DNA of 64,000 nt, from NCBI RefSeq assembly GCF_900700375.1, contig NC_041724.1, forward strand, positions 19,254,893 to 19,318,892. The letters run 5' to 3'. Of this stretch, positions 9,432 to 21,745 are shown piece by piece. Made by a program: the position numbers and the translations under genes. How positions within the stretch are numbered: position 1 is the first letter of the stretch; every line of letters starts with the position of its first letter. The notes below the pieces were generated by a model, which ran no database searches, was not told the DNA's origin, and worked only from the letters and a program-made list of their open reading frames with translations. This DNA comes from Denticeps clupeoides. Its lineage: Eukaryota > Chordata > Actinopteri > Clupeiformes > Denticipitidae.

Positions 9432-10690
9432 CAGACTAAAGTCAAAGTCAGCTTTATTGTCAATTCTGCTACATGTACAGGACATGCAGAGAATTGAAAT
9501 TACGTTACTCTCAGACCCATACAAGTAACATTAAATACAAAACAGTAACATTGAATACAAAGGTATAAATACCATTTTAAAAACACCATATACAAATAAG
9601 GGCACATGGTGGAGAGTGCAAAACCATGTAGTGCAACAGAGGTAAGTTTAAAGTGACAAAGTGACAAGTGAGGTAGTTGGCAGACCAAAGCTGCACAGAG
9701 TGACTGGTGCACGGTCAGTTTGTGTGTGTGTGTGTTTGTGGAGCAGAAGAGGGGAGTGGGGGCAGAGCCGGGAGGGAGTTGAGCTTCCTGACAGCATGAT
9801 GGGTGAAGCTGTCCTTCAGTCTGCTGGTCCTGGCCTGGAGACTCCGCAGTCTCCTCCCTGATGGCAGCAGGCTGAAGAAGGTTTGCATTGGGTGGGTGGG
9901 ATCGGCTGCAGAGGGCTTTTTTGGTGAGACCTGTGCTGTAGATGTCTTGGAAGGAGGGGAGAGGGACACTGCTCTTGACTATGCGTTGGAGAGTTTTATG
10001 GCAGGACGCATTGCAGGCTCCAAACCACACAGTGATGCAGCTAGACAGGATGCTCTCGATGGTTCCTCGGTAGAATGTGTACATGATGGGGGCTGGTGCT
10101 CTTGTGCTTCTTAGTTTGCGGAGGAAGTAGAGACGCTGCTGTGCTTTCTTGGCCAGTGCAGTGGTGTTATTTGTCCAGGAGAGATCCTCAGTGATGTGCA
10201 CACCCAGGAGCTTGATGCTGCTCACTCTCTCCACATGCTGAGTGTTTCCTCTCCTGAAGTCAACAATCTCTTTCGTCTTCTCCACATTCAGAGAGAGATT
10301 GTTGTCTCCGCACCACTTGGCCAGGCGGCTCACCTCGCTTCTGTAGTTAGACTCATCCCTGTTATTAATGAGACCCACCACAGTCGTGTCATCCGCAAAC
10401 TTGATGAAGAGGTTGGAGCAGTGTGACGGAGTGCAGTTGTGGGTCAGCAGAGTGAAGAGAACATCCCCCGCTTGATTACAGTTCACAAGCATTTATACAT
10501 CTGGGGTGAACAAGGTCACATCCCTGAGGAGCCCCCGTGTTAAGGACGATGGTGCTGGAGGTGCTACTGCCAACCCGTACCGCTTGTGGTCTTCCTGTGA
10601 GGAAGTCCAACAGCCAGTTACACAGTTGAGGTGTTGAGCCCCAGCTGGATCAGTTTTTGGATCAGGTACAAACACATTAATTTAATAAAA
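9432..10690 (-). mobile_element. L2/CR1-type LINE, 3' half with tail
   Basis: Minus-strand frames include FADDTTVVGLI (reverse-transcriptase catalytic block, about 10375-10410), NNLSLNVEKTKEIVDFR, LLGVHITEDLSW and the conserved C-terminal domain down to about 9730, followed by the 3' UTR ending about 9432. The upstream part (10490-10680) is out of frame. The element is 5'-truncated at about 10690 and inactive. A short GT run lies at 9719-9734. Confidence 0.87.
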
Positions 10691-10949
10691 GTTAAATTAA
10701 TTGAATGCAAATATTATGTTACGCTTACAAACATATGCGGTGTTGAAAAAACACAATCACGATGGATCGATATAACATGATTTATTTAGATGGAATATAA
10801 GTGGCAAGATAGTCACGTTCATCTAATGAATAATTTTTTTAAGTGTAGAACCCAGTTTCTTTCTATAAGGCAGCAGCTTCAAGAACCGTACTGCCGTGTC
10901 ACTAGAACTACACACGTACACATACAAATATTATATCAACTACGTCAAT

Positions 10950-11365
10950 ACATACCATACTACTTATTTAACTTACTAATTATTACTACCTAACTACAAC
11001 ATATAACCTACTAATTATTATTACCTAACTACAACATATAACCTACTATTATTACCTAACTTACTACATATAACCTACTAATTATTATTACCTAACTACA
11101 ACATATAACTTTCTAATTATTATTACCTAACTTACTACACATAACCTACTAATTATTATTACCTAACTAAAACATAGAACTTACTAAATATTATTACCTA
11201 ACTACAACATATGACCTACTAATTATTATTATCTAACTACAACATAACTTAGTAACTATTATTACCTAACTTACTACATATACCCTACTAATTATTATTA
11301 CCTAACTACAACATATAACTCACTAAGTGTTACTACCTAACTTACTACATATTACCTAACTTACC
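10950..11365. repeat. AT-rich minisatellite
   Basis: Imperfect tandem copies built from CCTAACTACAACATATAA and CTACTAATTATTATTA run for about 400 bp, with spacing of roughly 34-38 bp. No gene is seen in the preceding 260 bp. Confidence 0.85.
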
Positions 11366-12560
11366 TCTCAATTACTTACCCATCATTTAGGCCAAATGCA
11401 AGGGTAGTGGCAGCAGTCAGCCAGTATGCTGCAGTCAATCCCATTACGGGTGATCCTGGCGGCCTCTTCTCTCTCTGGTTCTGGTCTGGTTCCTCCCGGA
11501 CAAGGTGCCTGGTCTGGTCCTCCTGGCTGTAGTGTAGGGCTCCTCCTTGGCTGCGGTGCCTGTCAGGGGCAGCTTTGTCGGGGTCTTGTCCTGTGATGGC
11601 CTGACCTTGGGGTGTCGCTGGGGCTTCCTGGTTGCAGGGTACTGCTGCAACTTCTTTGGCCTTTTTGCTGGTCGGGGCATTGGGTCAATCAGAACGACTA
11701 AACCTTCAACAGAGACAATAACAGGATTTACCACGAGTGTAAAAACAACAGTAACATGTAAAGACTCAGATAACAAGATAACCAGGAATTATGCACTTGT
11801 TAAAATGGTCGTTTACTTTAAAACTGTGCTGATTCTGAAATCTTCACATTAATTATGGTGCATGATGGGACGTAAAGCACTAATTCTTGAAAGTTTAGCA
11901 AAATCATGTCCCACTAAGAAAAGGGCTCATTCATCCCGAATAAAAATAATCAAGGTGTCTTTTGCACATTTGTAAGGCTTCTTTTCTTAACCAACATTCA
12001 CAATATTGCAGCTATCAGTGAAGGAAAAAATGAGAGAAGAAACCGGGAATATCAATGGAAGCGGAGAGAGAAAATACACAGTGAGGAAGAATAAAAGGAG
12101 GAACACCTCCAAGATGGAAAAAGAGAGTGGAGGAAGGGAAGATAAAATTATTAATGACTTGAATGAAAAGGGAAAAGAGAAGTCAGAGAAAAGCTTGGAA
12201 ACGTGGACAACAGATATCTAGATAATGTAAGAAAAAGGTCTCAGGTCACCATTAACTCCCCCAGATCAAGATCAGGATTAATGTCCAAAAAATAAATTTA
12301 TACAAATTTTAGCATTAAAAAAACACCACAAAAAACACGAAGTTTTACCCTCAGTCGGTTTTGTCCAGTAGATACGCAGCAGCGGGACGCTGAACTGGGT
12401 CTGGACCGACCGTCCTCCTCCTGCTGCTGTCCATTCCTGGATGTCCCGGTCCTCCTCGCTGCTCTCTCATGGTCTCCATCCTCATAAAAATCGCAATCTG
12501 CCAACTTTGATCAGCTTCTATTTCTGTTTAAAATTTCAAACATGATGACGTCACTGACCG
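11366..12560 (-). other. Gene-poor stretch with unrecognised open frames and a CRE
   Basis: Two minus-strand open frames are visible: 12298-12504 (starts MADCDFYEDGDHER; a GTAAAAC donor follows an ACTGAGG at about 12349) and 11444-11776 (Arg/Lys/Pro-rich, 110 codons). A perfect TGACGTCA at 12546-12553 lies 42 bp upstream of the first ATG, so a minus-strand first exon is possible. I recognise neither product. A purine-rich plus frame at 12006-12221 looks compositional. Confidence 0.2.
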
Positions 12561-13044
12561 GAGCGCGATGCTTTTTTTAACGTTCAGAAAGATGAATTTG
12601 TAGTGAAATTACATCTAGAAGCGCTGAATTCACCTTCTTAAGCAGTAAAAGTACACAAACGAGTCCCACAACCAGACTACAAAGTGTAAATGATTTTATT
12701 CCATGTGCTACTAACTCGCTTCACCACGTACCTTCTCACCGTTTTACAAAACTGTGACGGTGAAGCTGCCAAATATGCAAACGAACCGCGAATTGTCAGA
12801 AATACATAAATAAATGAGGATTTGTGTGTGAATATTCGTCTGAGAGTTCACTGCTCGATCTAGCACGTTAACGTGGATACAACAGTAAACTAAACTCGTC
12901 TTGTTCCTTTATTTCTCAGATTTATACAGCGACCAGTGAAAAAGCGAGTAAAAAGACATTCATTTCACGAACTTTAGAAAAATGTCAGAACCGAGGAGCA
13001 TTATGGGATGTCAAAATAAAGGTCAGCAATCTTACTTTATACAG

Positions 13045-13415
13045 GTACTGTGGAAGGAAAATTTAGGAGGCCAGACTCTCCACGTGTTTCACCTTTAGTC
13101 ATGGAACGGTTAGAAGACAACAACTACGTATCTTAGGTCTGACCTTGTTGATGCAAAAGCTTGACGCAAAAACTAGACATAAACTGATAAAAGAAAGGTT
13201 CTGTGACGTTGATGGGCGCCACTGTCCAAAGTGGTGCGAGCTTGCTTTTCGACCTTGTTCACCCCAGATGTATAAATGCTTGTGAACTGTAATCAAGCGG
13301 GGGGGGGATGTTCTCTTGTGGGTCCCCCCGTGCGCGGTAAAATAAACTTGGATAATCAATTGAGTTGACTTCCTTTAGTGCAGCTCCCCAGACGGCAGAA
13401 TTTCCACCACAGTAC
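13045..13415 (+). mobile_element. Solo LTR of an LTR retroelement (fossil)
   Basis: The 363-bp segment 13049-13411 begins TGTGG and ends CCACA and is flanked on both sides by the 4-bp target duplication GTAC (13045-13048 and 13412-13415). It contains a TATA-like TGTATAAATG (about 13268) and an AATAAA signal (about 13340), as expected for a promoter-and-polyadenylation LTR. No internal coding region is attached, so it is a recombination remnant. Family cannot be assigned beyond an LTR element with 4-bp duplications. The identical duplications suggest moderate age. Confidence 0.7.
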
Positions 13416-13667
13416 TCTTCTCCCCTAATTCCCCTAAATCTCTGTTCAAATCACAGCATGAAACCTAAAATAAGCCCCTATTTTATGTATTTATAACTCG
13501 AGGTGTGTTGCTGCGAGTATAAACCTGTTTGCTGTGGAAAGCGGCTGGATAAACGGCGACTATTTTAATTTGTAAATCATGGCGCCAGTCCCGCGCTGAA
13601 GGGTTAAAGTTCACAAACCAGCCGCTCCACCCAAATGTACAACTTTTTACTCACCGCTTCACAGCAA

Positions 13668-13755
13668 ACTCCGTTACCAGGACAACGACGCACAACGACG
13701 TGCCGCGCGAGACTCCGTTACCATGACAACGACGCACAACGTCGTACCGCGCAGA
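13668..13755. promoter_or_regulatory. 44-bp direct duplication with two X-box-like sites
   Basis: Two 44-bp copies in tandem (13668-13711 and 13712-13755) each carry an RFX X-box-like motif: GTTACCAGGACAAC at 13673-13686 and GTTACCATGACAAC at 13717-13730. The surroundings are CpG-rich. No adjacent gene is recognised. Confidence 0.45.
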
Positions 13756-13837
13756 GGCGTTTTTTAAATGAAGTTGGTAATTTGCAGTAAGGAGTAATAC
13801 ATGCAGTTAAATACTAAAAGCATTAATAAATAAACGC

Positions 13838-14330
13838 ATCATCTGTACCAAGCTCCCTGACCTTCAATCTATCTACAGCAAGCGGTGCTGGACCAGGGCC
13901 GGGAAGATAGTGAAGGACCTCAGCCACCCCAACAATGGACTCTTCTCTCTGCTGCGATCGGGGAAGCGCTTCCGCTCCCTGAAGTCCAACACAGAGAGAA
14001 TGAAGAGGGGCTTCTTCCCGCAGGTTATTCGAGCTCTCAACAACAACAGTACACTCCAGCACTTTCACTCTCAATCACGTCTGGACTCAACCACCCCCCC
14101 AGAATGTTTGCACAATTATACTTTGACTTCACTCATTTGCACACCCCCACCCTACCTGTTACACATATTTTATGTTTTATGTTAGACATAAGTGTAATAT
14201 TTGGTTATGTTTGCAAAATGTACATATTGGTTCATTGTATACGTGCAATATTTGCAATGCTGTGGTCTGTAGCAGTCGCTAAAGCATTTCACTGCATATC
14301 ATACCGTGAATGACTATGTATGACAGATAG
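13838..14330 (+). mobile_element. LINE 3'-end fragment
   Basis: Plus-strand frames give the conserved LINE C-terminus (KRCWTRAGKIVKDLSHPNNG..., then RMKRGFFPQVIRALN, about 13870-14040) and a 3' UTR. It is the same superfamily as 9432-10690 but in the opposite orientation, and severely 5'-truncated. Confidence 0.8.
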
Positions 14331-14459
14331 GTTGTGGAGTGAATTCCACTGGTATTCATGAAAAGTGCATCGTAAAAATGACACTAATTCTGTTCTTTAT
14401 TGGCCCGTGACTGTGAAGTACGCATGCGCAGTACCCAAGGCTGTGCCATGACAGGTATT

Positions 14460-14628
14460 CTGATCTGCGTGGAGGGGCGGGGCTTCTACGTCATGGAAGC
14501 ACGGAACGAACATGACGTAAGCGCGCGCGCAGACCCAGTCAAAACAAACGCAAGAAGAGAAGTGATCGTGTGTCCCCAAGCTGATGTCTGCTGTCCAGAC
14601 GACATCTTCATCGTCGTCAGTAGCGCAG
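14460..14628 (+). promoter_or_regulatory. slc7a1: slc7a1 promoter and probable noncoding first exon
   Basis: A GC box (GGAGGGGCGGGGC, 14471-14483) is followed by two CRE/ATF-like sites facing each other, TACGTCAT (14487-14494) and ATGACGTAA (14512-14520). A likely 5' UTR exon ends at 14628 with donor GTACAC. Its partner acceptor is TTTCCAG at about 15178-15184, 46 bp before the slc7a1 start codon. Exon extent is inferred. Confidence 0.5.
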
Positions 14629-14905
14629 GTACACGGGGCGCGCGCGGGAAAACGGACCTGCTGCTCTCCTCATTAAATGTGGGGTAATATTATGGAGTTT
14701 TGTTCGTTGCGGTGTCGGATGTGTGTTTTAGAAATGTTTGCACTGTGTAACGGGAAGATGTATTTAACATGAATACGAGCCCCGCCGTCCTGGCTGTGGC
14801 GGGAAATGGCGGCAGGTGTAAGGTCAGCTTTGGTCGTCCTGACGGTCCGGTTTTGATGGGTCGTTGCCGTCTCCATCAGACGCTAATTTGCATACGAGTT
14901 GACGT

Positions 14906-14919
14906 GTTGCCATGGCAAC
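14906..14919. promoter_or_regulatory. Palindromic RFX X-box
   Basis: GTTGCCATGGCAAC is a perfect palindromic X-box. It lies in the first intron or promoter region of slc7a1, just before an 18-bp C run (about 14931-14948). Confidence 0.6.
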
Positions 14920-15230
14920 GCGGTCTACAACCCCCCCCCCCCCCCCCAGAACTTTAACGTTTAAACGGCAGGGCTGAATATGTTGTAATTTAGGGGCACA
15001 TGGTTCTTCCTAAAACGTTATTTCCTCCCTGTTTTTAAGGTTCGTATTCAACACGCCGACGCACACAAAATCTCCATTAGCTGACTCTCACGACTGCTTG
15101 TAATAAATAATTGAGTGTATTTCATGTCATGCTTGCTATATTCTGGCTGATCGGTGTGTGTGTGTAAATATTTCATGTTTCCAGGGTCGGCGGTTGCTCT
15201 TCTCTGATTGGTTCGTCCGTTGCCTCAGCC

Positions 15231-18200
15231 ATGCAGTCATTGTCGTCTTTTGGCAAAAAGCTGGTGAGGCGGCGTGTGCTGCGGAGCAGCCAGGAGGACA
15301 CGCCGTTCGCCCGCTGCCTCACCACCCTGGACCTGATTGCGCTCGGCGTGGGTGCCACGCTGGGCGCCGGGGTGTACGTTCTCGCCGGCGAGGTGGCCAG
15401 GGAGAAGGCGGGGCCTGCCATCATCCTCTGCTTCCTGATCGCGGCGCTGTCCTCCGTTCTGGCCGGCCTGTGCTATGCTGAGTTCGGCGCTCGCGTGCCC
15501 AAGACCGGCTCGGCCTACCTGTACAGCTACGTAACCGTGGGCGAGATCTGGGCCTTCATCACGGGCTGGAACCTCATCCTCTCCTACATGATTGGTGAGT
15601 GCATGAGGCTGGACTCAACCAAAGTCCCAGGTTCAAACCCCAATTACTACCATCATGTCCCTGAGCAGGACACTTAACCCTGAGTGTCTCCAGGGGGGGA
15701 CTGTCCCTGTAACTACTGATTGTAAGTGGCTCTGGATAAGGGCGTCTGGTAAATTTGCCTCTCTTTTCTCACAGGAACAGCCAGCGTTGCCCGTGCCTGG
15801 AGCTCCACCTTCGATAATCTTGTGGAGCAGAAGATCTCCCTCTTCTACAAAAGCTTCATGTCGATGAACGTCCCGGCCCTGGCCAAGTACCCGGACCTGT
15901 TTGCTCTCATCCTGGTTTTATTGCTGACTGGTGAGGTGCTCTGCAGTCCATGATGTATTTCCCAGTAAAAAGTTGAGTCGATATCGCAGTAATAAATCAA
16001 GTTGTGTATCTGCACAGCTCTAGGTCCAAGTCATCAGCACTTGTTTTTGTCTGGTTTCTCTGTTAAATTGGGACTTGGAGATAACCCAGTGCTGTTGTCT
16101 TCTGCCACAGGACTTCTTGCATTTGGTGTAAGTGAATCCGCGCTGGTCAACAAGATCTTCACAGGGATCAACCTGGTGGTGCTGAGCTTTGTCATCATCT
16201 CTGGGTTTGTGAAGGGGGATGTGGCCAATTGGAACCTTACAGTGGAGAACTTCATAAATGACATGAACTCCAGTAGTCCAGAGTGAGTGTCCTGCTCCTG
16301 ATGCTACGACTGTCACAGAACATGAGATGATGGTCCAAATCTACTCTGGTTTGCTAGAAATACATCCTTAACCAGAGCAACTTACAACCAGTAGTGACAG
16401 GGACAGTTTAAACATGGGCAAGTGTACCACCACCCCTTTTTTATATTGAATTACAAATCACGAGAATCTAAAATGCTTCTTCTAATTTGTCCTCCAGTTT
16501 GAAGACATCCTGCTTGGTTTGCTTCGACTAGTCATCTGAGTGCATGTGATTTTCAGAACTGTGTGTATTGATGTTCAATATCAATTATTATCTGCACATG
16601 TAGTACATGGTGTGTAGAAATGCTGATTACTGCTGTCTCTGGGCTGCTACCTTCTCAGGCTGATCGAGGAGACGTTTGGGGAAGGCGGCTTTGCGCCATT
16701 CGGGTTTAAAGGAATACTTGCTGGTGCTGCAACCTGCTTCTATGCGTTTGTGGGTTTTGACTGCATTGCAACAACTAGTACGTCATCTTCTTCTTTTAGC
16801 TGGAAAAGGTTTGAGGTATGTGTGGCAGAACCTAACGTGCTGTTGCCTTCATAGGCGAGGAAGCCAAAAACCCCATGCGCTCCATACCCATCGGCATCGT
16901 AGCGTCTCTCCTGATCTGCTTTTTTGCATATTTTGGGGTATCTGCTGCACTCACCCTCATGAGACCCTATTATCTGCTGGACACCTCCAGCCCCTTACCC
17001 GACGCGTTCCAGCGGGTGGGCTGGTCCCCCGCCCGCTACATCGTGGCTGTGGGCTCGCTCTGCGCCCTCTCCACCAGGTGGGCACACACATCTCCTCCTC
17101 AAATTTAACAGCGTCCTCAGAATATTCATACATGTTGTTGTTGCTGTGTAATTATCTCTGTAACCAAACACCTTTAATTCTGTTTTTATATGCAGAATTG
17201 TTTTAATTAGACTAGCCAGAAGATTGACAGCTGCCACACGTTACTTCCTCATTCCATATTTTTTAATCCAGTACTCCATCGATATGGTACATTAAAGCTC
17301 ATTAAAAAAAAAAAAAAAAAGTGAAGTGATTGTCATTGTGATACACAGCACACAGTGCACACAGTGAAATTTGTCCTCTGTATTTAACCCATCACCCTGA
17401 GTGAACAGTGGGCACCATGACAGGTGCCCGGGGAGCAGTGTGTGGGGACGGTGCTTTGCTCAGTGGCACCTTGGCGGATCGGGATTCGAACCGGCAACCT
17501 TCTGATTACGGGGCCGCTTCCTTAACTGCTACGCCATGTAAATCCCGGGACACATTTCACCTTGTGCACTTAGCGCCATAACATAATTTTTATATTCTAG
17601 ACACAGCAAAAGTCAACATAAGAACAATCCTTCATCTCAGAGATGTCTATTTGCTAGTTTTTATGAATATAATATAAAAATGATTTTTATGTCCTGCTGA
17701 TGGCAACTGTACTTGTAATTTATGACCAGGTTGACAGTCTAATTGAATCCAGATGCAACCTTGTTCTCATATCTGACTCCAGTTTGCTGGGCTCCATGTT
17801 CCCCATGCCACGTGTCATCTACGCCATGGCTGAAGATGGCCTTCTTTTCCGCTGCCTGTCACATATGCATAAGAAGACCAAGACGCCTGTGCTGGCCACC
17901 ATCGTGTCTGGATTTGTGGCAGGTAACCTGCACCTCAACTTCTCCAGCATCTGTCCGTATCGGCATAGACAACATGAGCTGCTTTCCCCTCCAGCTTTCA
18001 TGGCCTTTCTGTTTGAACTTGCTGCTCTGGTGGACCTGATGTCCATCGGGACGCTGTTGGCCTACACGCTGGTGGCTGTGTGTGTGCTCATCCTGCGGTG
18101 AGTGTTATGGGCCATGATGTGCAGCGCGGTGTAAATATGTGCTGATTGAGGATGTGCTGTCTGTTCAGGTACCAGCCTGGCACTTTGGGTTCAGATGGCC

Positions 18201-19043
18201 CGGAAGAGAAGCTGATGGAGCTGCAGAAGCTGCACTGTGGACTGGAGAAGGAGGGTGTAGTAGACGCAGACAGCAGCGACGAGTACAGTCAAGAGCTGGA
18301 GACCAAGCCGCTGAAGGAGAGGTTCTCCCTCAAGCTTCTGCTGTGTCCCAGCTGTGAGACGCCCACCAAGACCTCAGGCCTGATTGTCTACACTACCACT
18401 GCCACCATCTGTGAGTCCAAAGTTCTCCTGTTGGCCATATCCACGCTTCTTCCTGCAGCAACTGGTGCATCCATGGAACCCTGGAGCAATCTTTCTGGTT
18501 GCAGGCTGCCTGTTCACCCTGCTGTGTGTGGTCCTCGCTATGGGGGGAGATGAGCTATTGGATGGCCGGCCCCTGCCTGTAGCAGCGGTAGCACTGCTGG
18601 TCATCCTCTCGTTCATCTGTGTGGTGATCATCTGGAGGCAGCCACAAAGCAGTGAAGTCCTCGCCTTTAAGGTCTTGCCCGTTTAATACGTTTAGATTTG
18701 CTGATTGGTTTAAAACGTTATGCTGAGATCTGGGCACATGTTCCAGGTTCCTATGCTTCCTGTTCTGCCTCTGGCCGCGGTCTTCGTCAACGTGTACCTC
18801 ATGATGCAGCTGGATGGCGCCACCTGGCTGCGCTTCGCTGTGTGGATGCTGATCGGTGAGATACAGGGAAAGATTTGGTGTAGGTGTGTTCTGAGCAGAC
18901 CCTGAAATATTCTTTCTACCTCTTCTCATTCAGGTTTTCTTATTTACTTCTTCTACGGCATCACAAACAGTTCAGAAGGCACAGAGAAAAAGAAACACAT
19001 ATACCTGGCAGATGAGCATGAACCAGACCAAACGACTCCATAG
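15231..19043 (+). CDS. slc7a1: Cationic amino acid transporter (CAT1-type, SLC7A1)
   Basis: This gene imports arginine, lysine and ornithine across the plasma membrane. Eleven coding exons join in frame: 15231-15594, 15775-15930, 16111-16282, 16659-16777, 16855-17077, 17783-17922, 17995-18097, 18169-18410, 18505-18671, 18747-18855 and 18934-19043, giving 634 residues, close to vertebrate CATs (about 620-660). Diagnostic stretches include [72 protein letters not shown] and [18 protein letters not shown]. Hydrophobic segments fit 14 membrane helices. The exon 9 donor is weak (GTCTTG). CAT1 is favoured by [28 protein letters not shown] and the adjacent ubl3 gene; the [15 protein letters not shown] segment is more CAT3-like, so slc7a3 is the alternative. 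Intron 1 is mostly a SINE. Confidence 0.88.
15618..15755 (+). repeat. SINE-A copy filling slc7a1 intron 1
   Basis: The tRNA-like B-box end (GGTTCAAACCCC) and the 3' core GCTCTGGATAAGGGCGTCTG are present. The 180-bp intron is almost all SINE, and its tail ends 19 bp before the exon 2 acceptor. Confidence 0.85.
17312..17542 (-). repeat. SINE-B copy in slc7a1 intron 5
   Basis: On minus it starts with the tRNA-like head AGCAGTTAAGGAAGCGGCC, has a GGTTCGAATCCC B-box, and ends with AATCACTTCACTT. Full-length-looking, next to an A-run. Confidence 0.88.
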
Positions 19044-21220
19044 GTGGCGCACTGCTCACTTACACGCAAAGCTTTTTTTGGTTTTGTTTTTTTCCAAGGA
19101 CCAGGCATGGGCTGAGATTCTGAAGGAACGATGGATATGGCCGAAAATCAATATTGCAATATTTTTAAACTATATGAACATATCGAAAACCTTGACATTT
19201 GATGTTTGGGTGACATAACAGTATAAATGCTAAATTTGTTCCCTTATTGTATAAAATTGACATATAATAATGAAGATATGTACCAATAGATCCACCTCCA
19301 TCTCCACTTCAGATTAGTTTCACTCTGCTGTGCACGCCTGAAGATGCACTCTGTAGCCTCTGCTGCCAAAACAGATTTTTGTTGAACTTTGACCTCTGTG
19401 CATTGTGGCACATTGGCACATGACCAATAGAAAGCGGCTCTCAGACCAAGATGGAGAAGAGGTTGATTACAGCAGTGGTTATAAGTTGACTGTAGACATG
19501 TAATTGCACCGCGAGGAACCCAGTCACCGTGTCTGTGTTGGCGAGGCCGGGACGAGAATCTCGAAAGCGAAGCACAGGCTGTCTGTACTAATAACATGAG
19601 CGCGTGAATTATTCTTAAAATTGAAATGAATGTCATAATGGCAGGATGGAAAAGATTTCTATACCACGGTTTACCTTGGCCCATGCCTGCCCAGGACCAA
19701 CAGTCAGTGTTCAGGTCTCTGGGGTTTCTGTATTTAAGTGAAGTGTGGTGTGTTTACCTCTTACTGTCCCCTGGTATGAAAATGCCAGGTCCATTCTGTT
19801 ACTGTTCAGTGTGACGGTGAGTCCTGAGATTGTGAGTACGGAGCCACGTGATAAAGTCGCACGCTTTGTTCTGATTTCAATGAAACGGAAAGATCCCTGA
19901 TAACTTGGTATAGTTCCTGGTATGTGAGACATGCTGCATCCTGAAATCGCAGGACAGTTGCGTGGCTTGCTATAGTTTGGATTGCGCTAGGATTTATGAA
20001 AATGTATTGAACCATCTAATCTATCTTAAAGGGTAGCAGAGATCCAACTATTTGTATTTGTGGAGTTATCAATAAGTGTAACAATTGTTTTTTTTCTGTG
20101 TTTGTTCAGTGCAAGTTAAGTTAATACACACTTAATATATAATAATTCTGTGACATCAAATGTTTAGCTAGGCTAAAATGTATCATATACAATGTAGCTC
20201 AGAGATTCTTTCCATTGCTTTTTTTACCAAATACAGGTAATTATATTAACTGAATATTCTGAAAATACTCATACAAAACTCCACTCCTGCTGTCTATGAC
20301 AAAACTATGTACAATGAAATAAAAGCACGAAGACATAAAGTGGACTAAAATACAAATACAGATACAAAAAAATGGATCTCTGCATCTGGTATTATTGTAC
20401 CAGAGCCCCAGAGGAGTTCTAGTGAAAATAGGCTTGTGCTGGAGCGACCTGAAAGAGACCAGAGTGTCCACACAATGTGAGCACATTTCCTGTTGGTCCA
20501 CTTCTAGGACTGCGTTTGGTGCCTTTACAGAGGACTTTATGTGAAAACACATGCTGCCAAGTTTGTTTTTGGCACTTGGCTGGATTTAGACATATCCAGC
20601 CAAGAGAACATATCTTATGCCTTATTATGTTCTGACTGGTCCTCCAGTTTAATCTTGGGCATTGTTGGAAGTGGTATTAAATTGAAGACGTATTAGAGAA
20701 TTGTTCCTGTTAATGTTTGTACCGTGACATTTACAGTGTTTGTCCAGTACGTTTTAAAATTTGAAGTGAGTTTATTATGTGATTATGCTCACATGAATTT
20801 TGGATTTTTTAAAAATTAAAGTAGTTATTTATTTATGCTCTGAATGTAAATGAATGTAAATGAATGGGGGGAAACAACTTCCAATTAAAAAGAGCTGCCT
20901 TTCTTGTGGTTTTATAATTTTGTACATATAACTGTTCATTGATGCCTTTTAAAAATAAATTATTAAGACATTACATTTTCTTTGTTTTGGGGACTCTTTC
21001 TATTTAGCGTTAATATTTGAATGTGATGAATGGTGCATATTTAACATGACTAGTGCTGATTAAAATTGTCACACTTTGTCAGCAATACAGAATGTCACCA
21101 TGACTAAAATAATAATAATCTATGGAGATTGTGCTGTATACATTTGGAACAACTGTATATGAATGTCAGAATAGGGTAGTACTACAGCATGCATTCACTG
21201 TGGCACTGAATCAATAAACA
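19044..21220 (+). other. slc7a1 3' UTR and downstream sequence
   Basis: AATAAA signals lie at 20954-20959 and 21213-21218 in AT-rich sequence typical of a long 3' UTR. Minus-strand frames here show no family resemblance. A SINE-B-like scrap with a GGTTCGAATC box lies at about 21275-21355. Confidence 0.5.
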
Positions 21221-21745
21221 TGCTCAATGTCACACCATTTATTTCAGTTCAGAGATTGTGTGTTGAGAATATGTGAGCGGGAGAAGTCTGATCAGAAGGT
21301 CACAGGTTCGAATCACCAGCTGACATGGGGCCACAGCGCTGTGTATCACATGTTATAAATTTCGCTTTCAGATATTTCGCTTATGCAGATATGTCCAACA
21401 CTCTGGAACAGGGTCCAACGTGCCTAACCGTAGTTATTTACAATCTGATGAATAACTTTTAAATGCAGGTCAGTATCGCTCCTGAGGTGAACACATGAAA
21501 TCAACCACCAACAGATGAAATCAACCTCCAAATCCCATTCCAGCACACAATGTCCATAAACCTCGTTCACACACAGTAACCAGACACACCTGTGATGTTC
21601 AAGTATACGTGTGTTTTGTGTAGAAGCACACAAAACACACGTATACAAATATCAAAGATTTAAAAATCAAGATCTCCCCGAATGTTTGGGATCTTTTCCA
21701 CGTCGCCAGCTGAAGCATACTTGTGTATACATGAGGTGAGTATAA

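Noticed and set aside
15231-19043. Identification as slc7a3 instead of slc7a1
   Set aside because: One exon 2 segment is CAT3-like, but several later segments and the adjacent ubl3 gene fit slc7a1 better. It is kept as the stated alternative.
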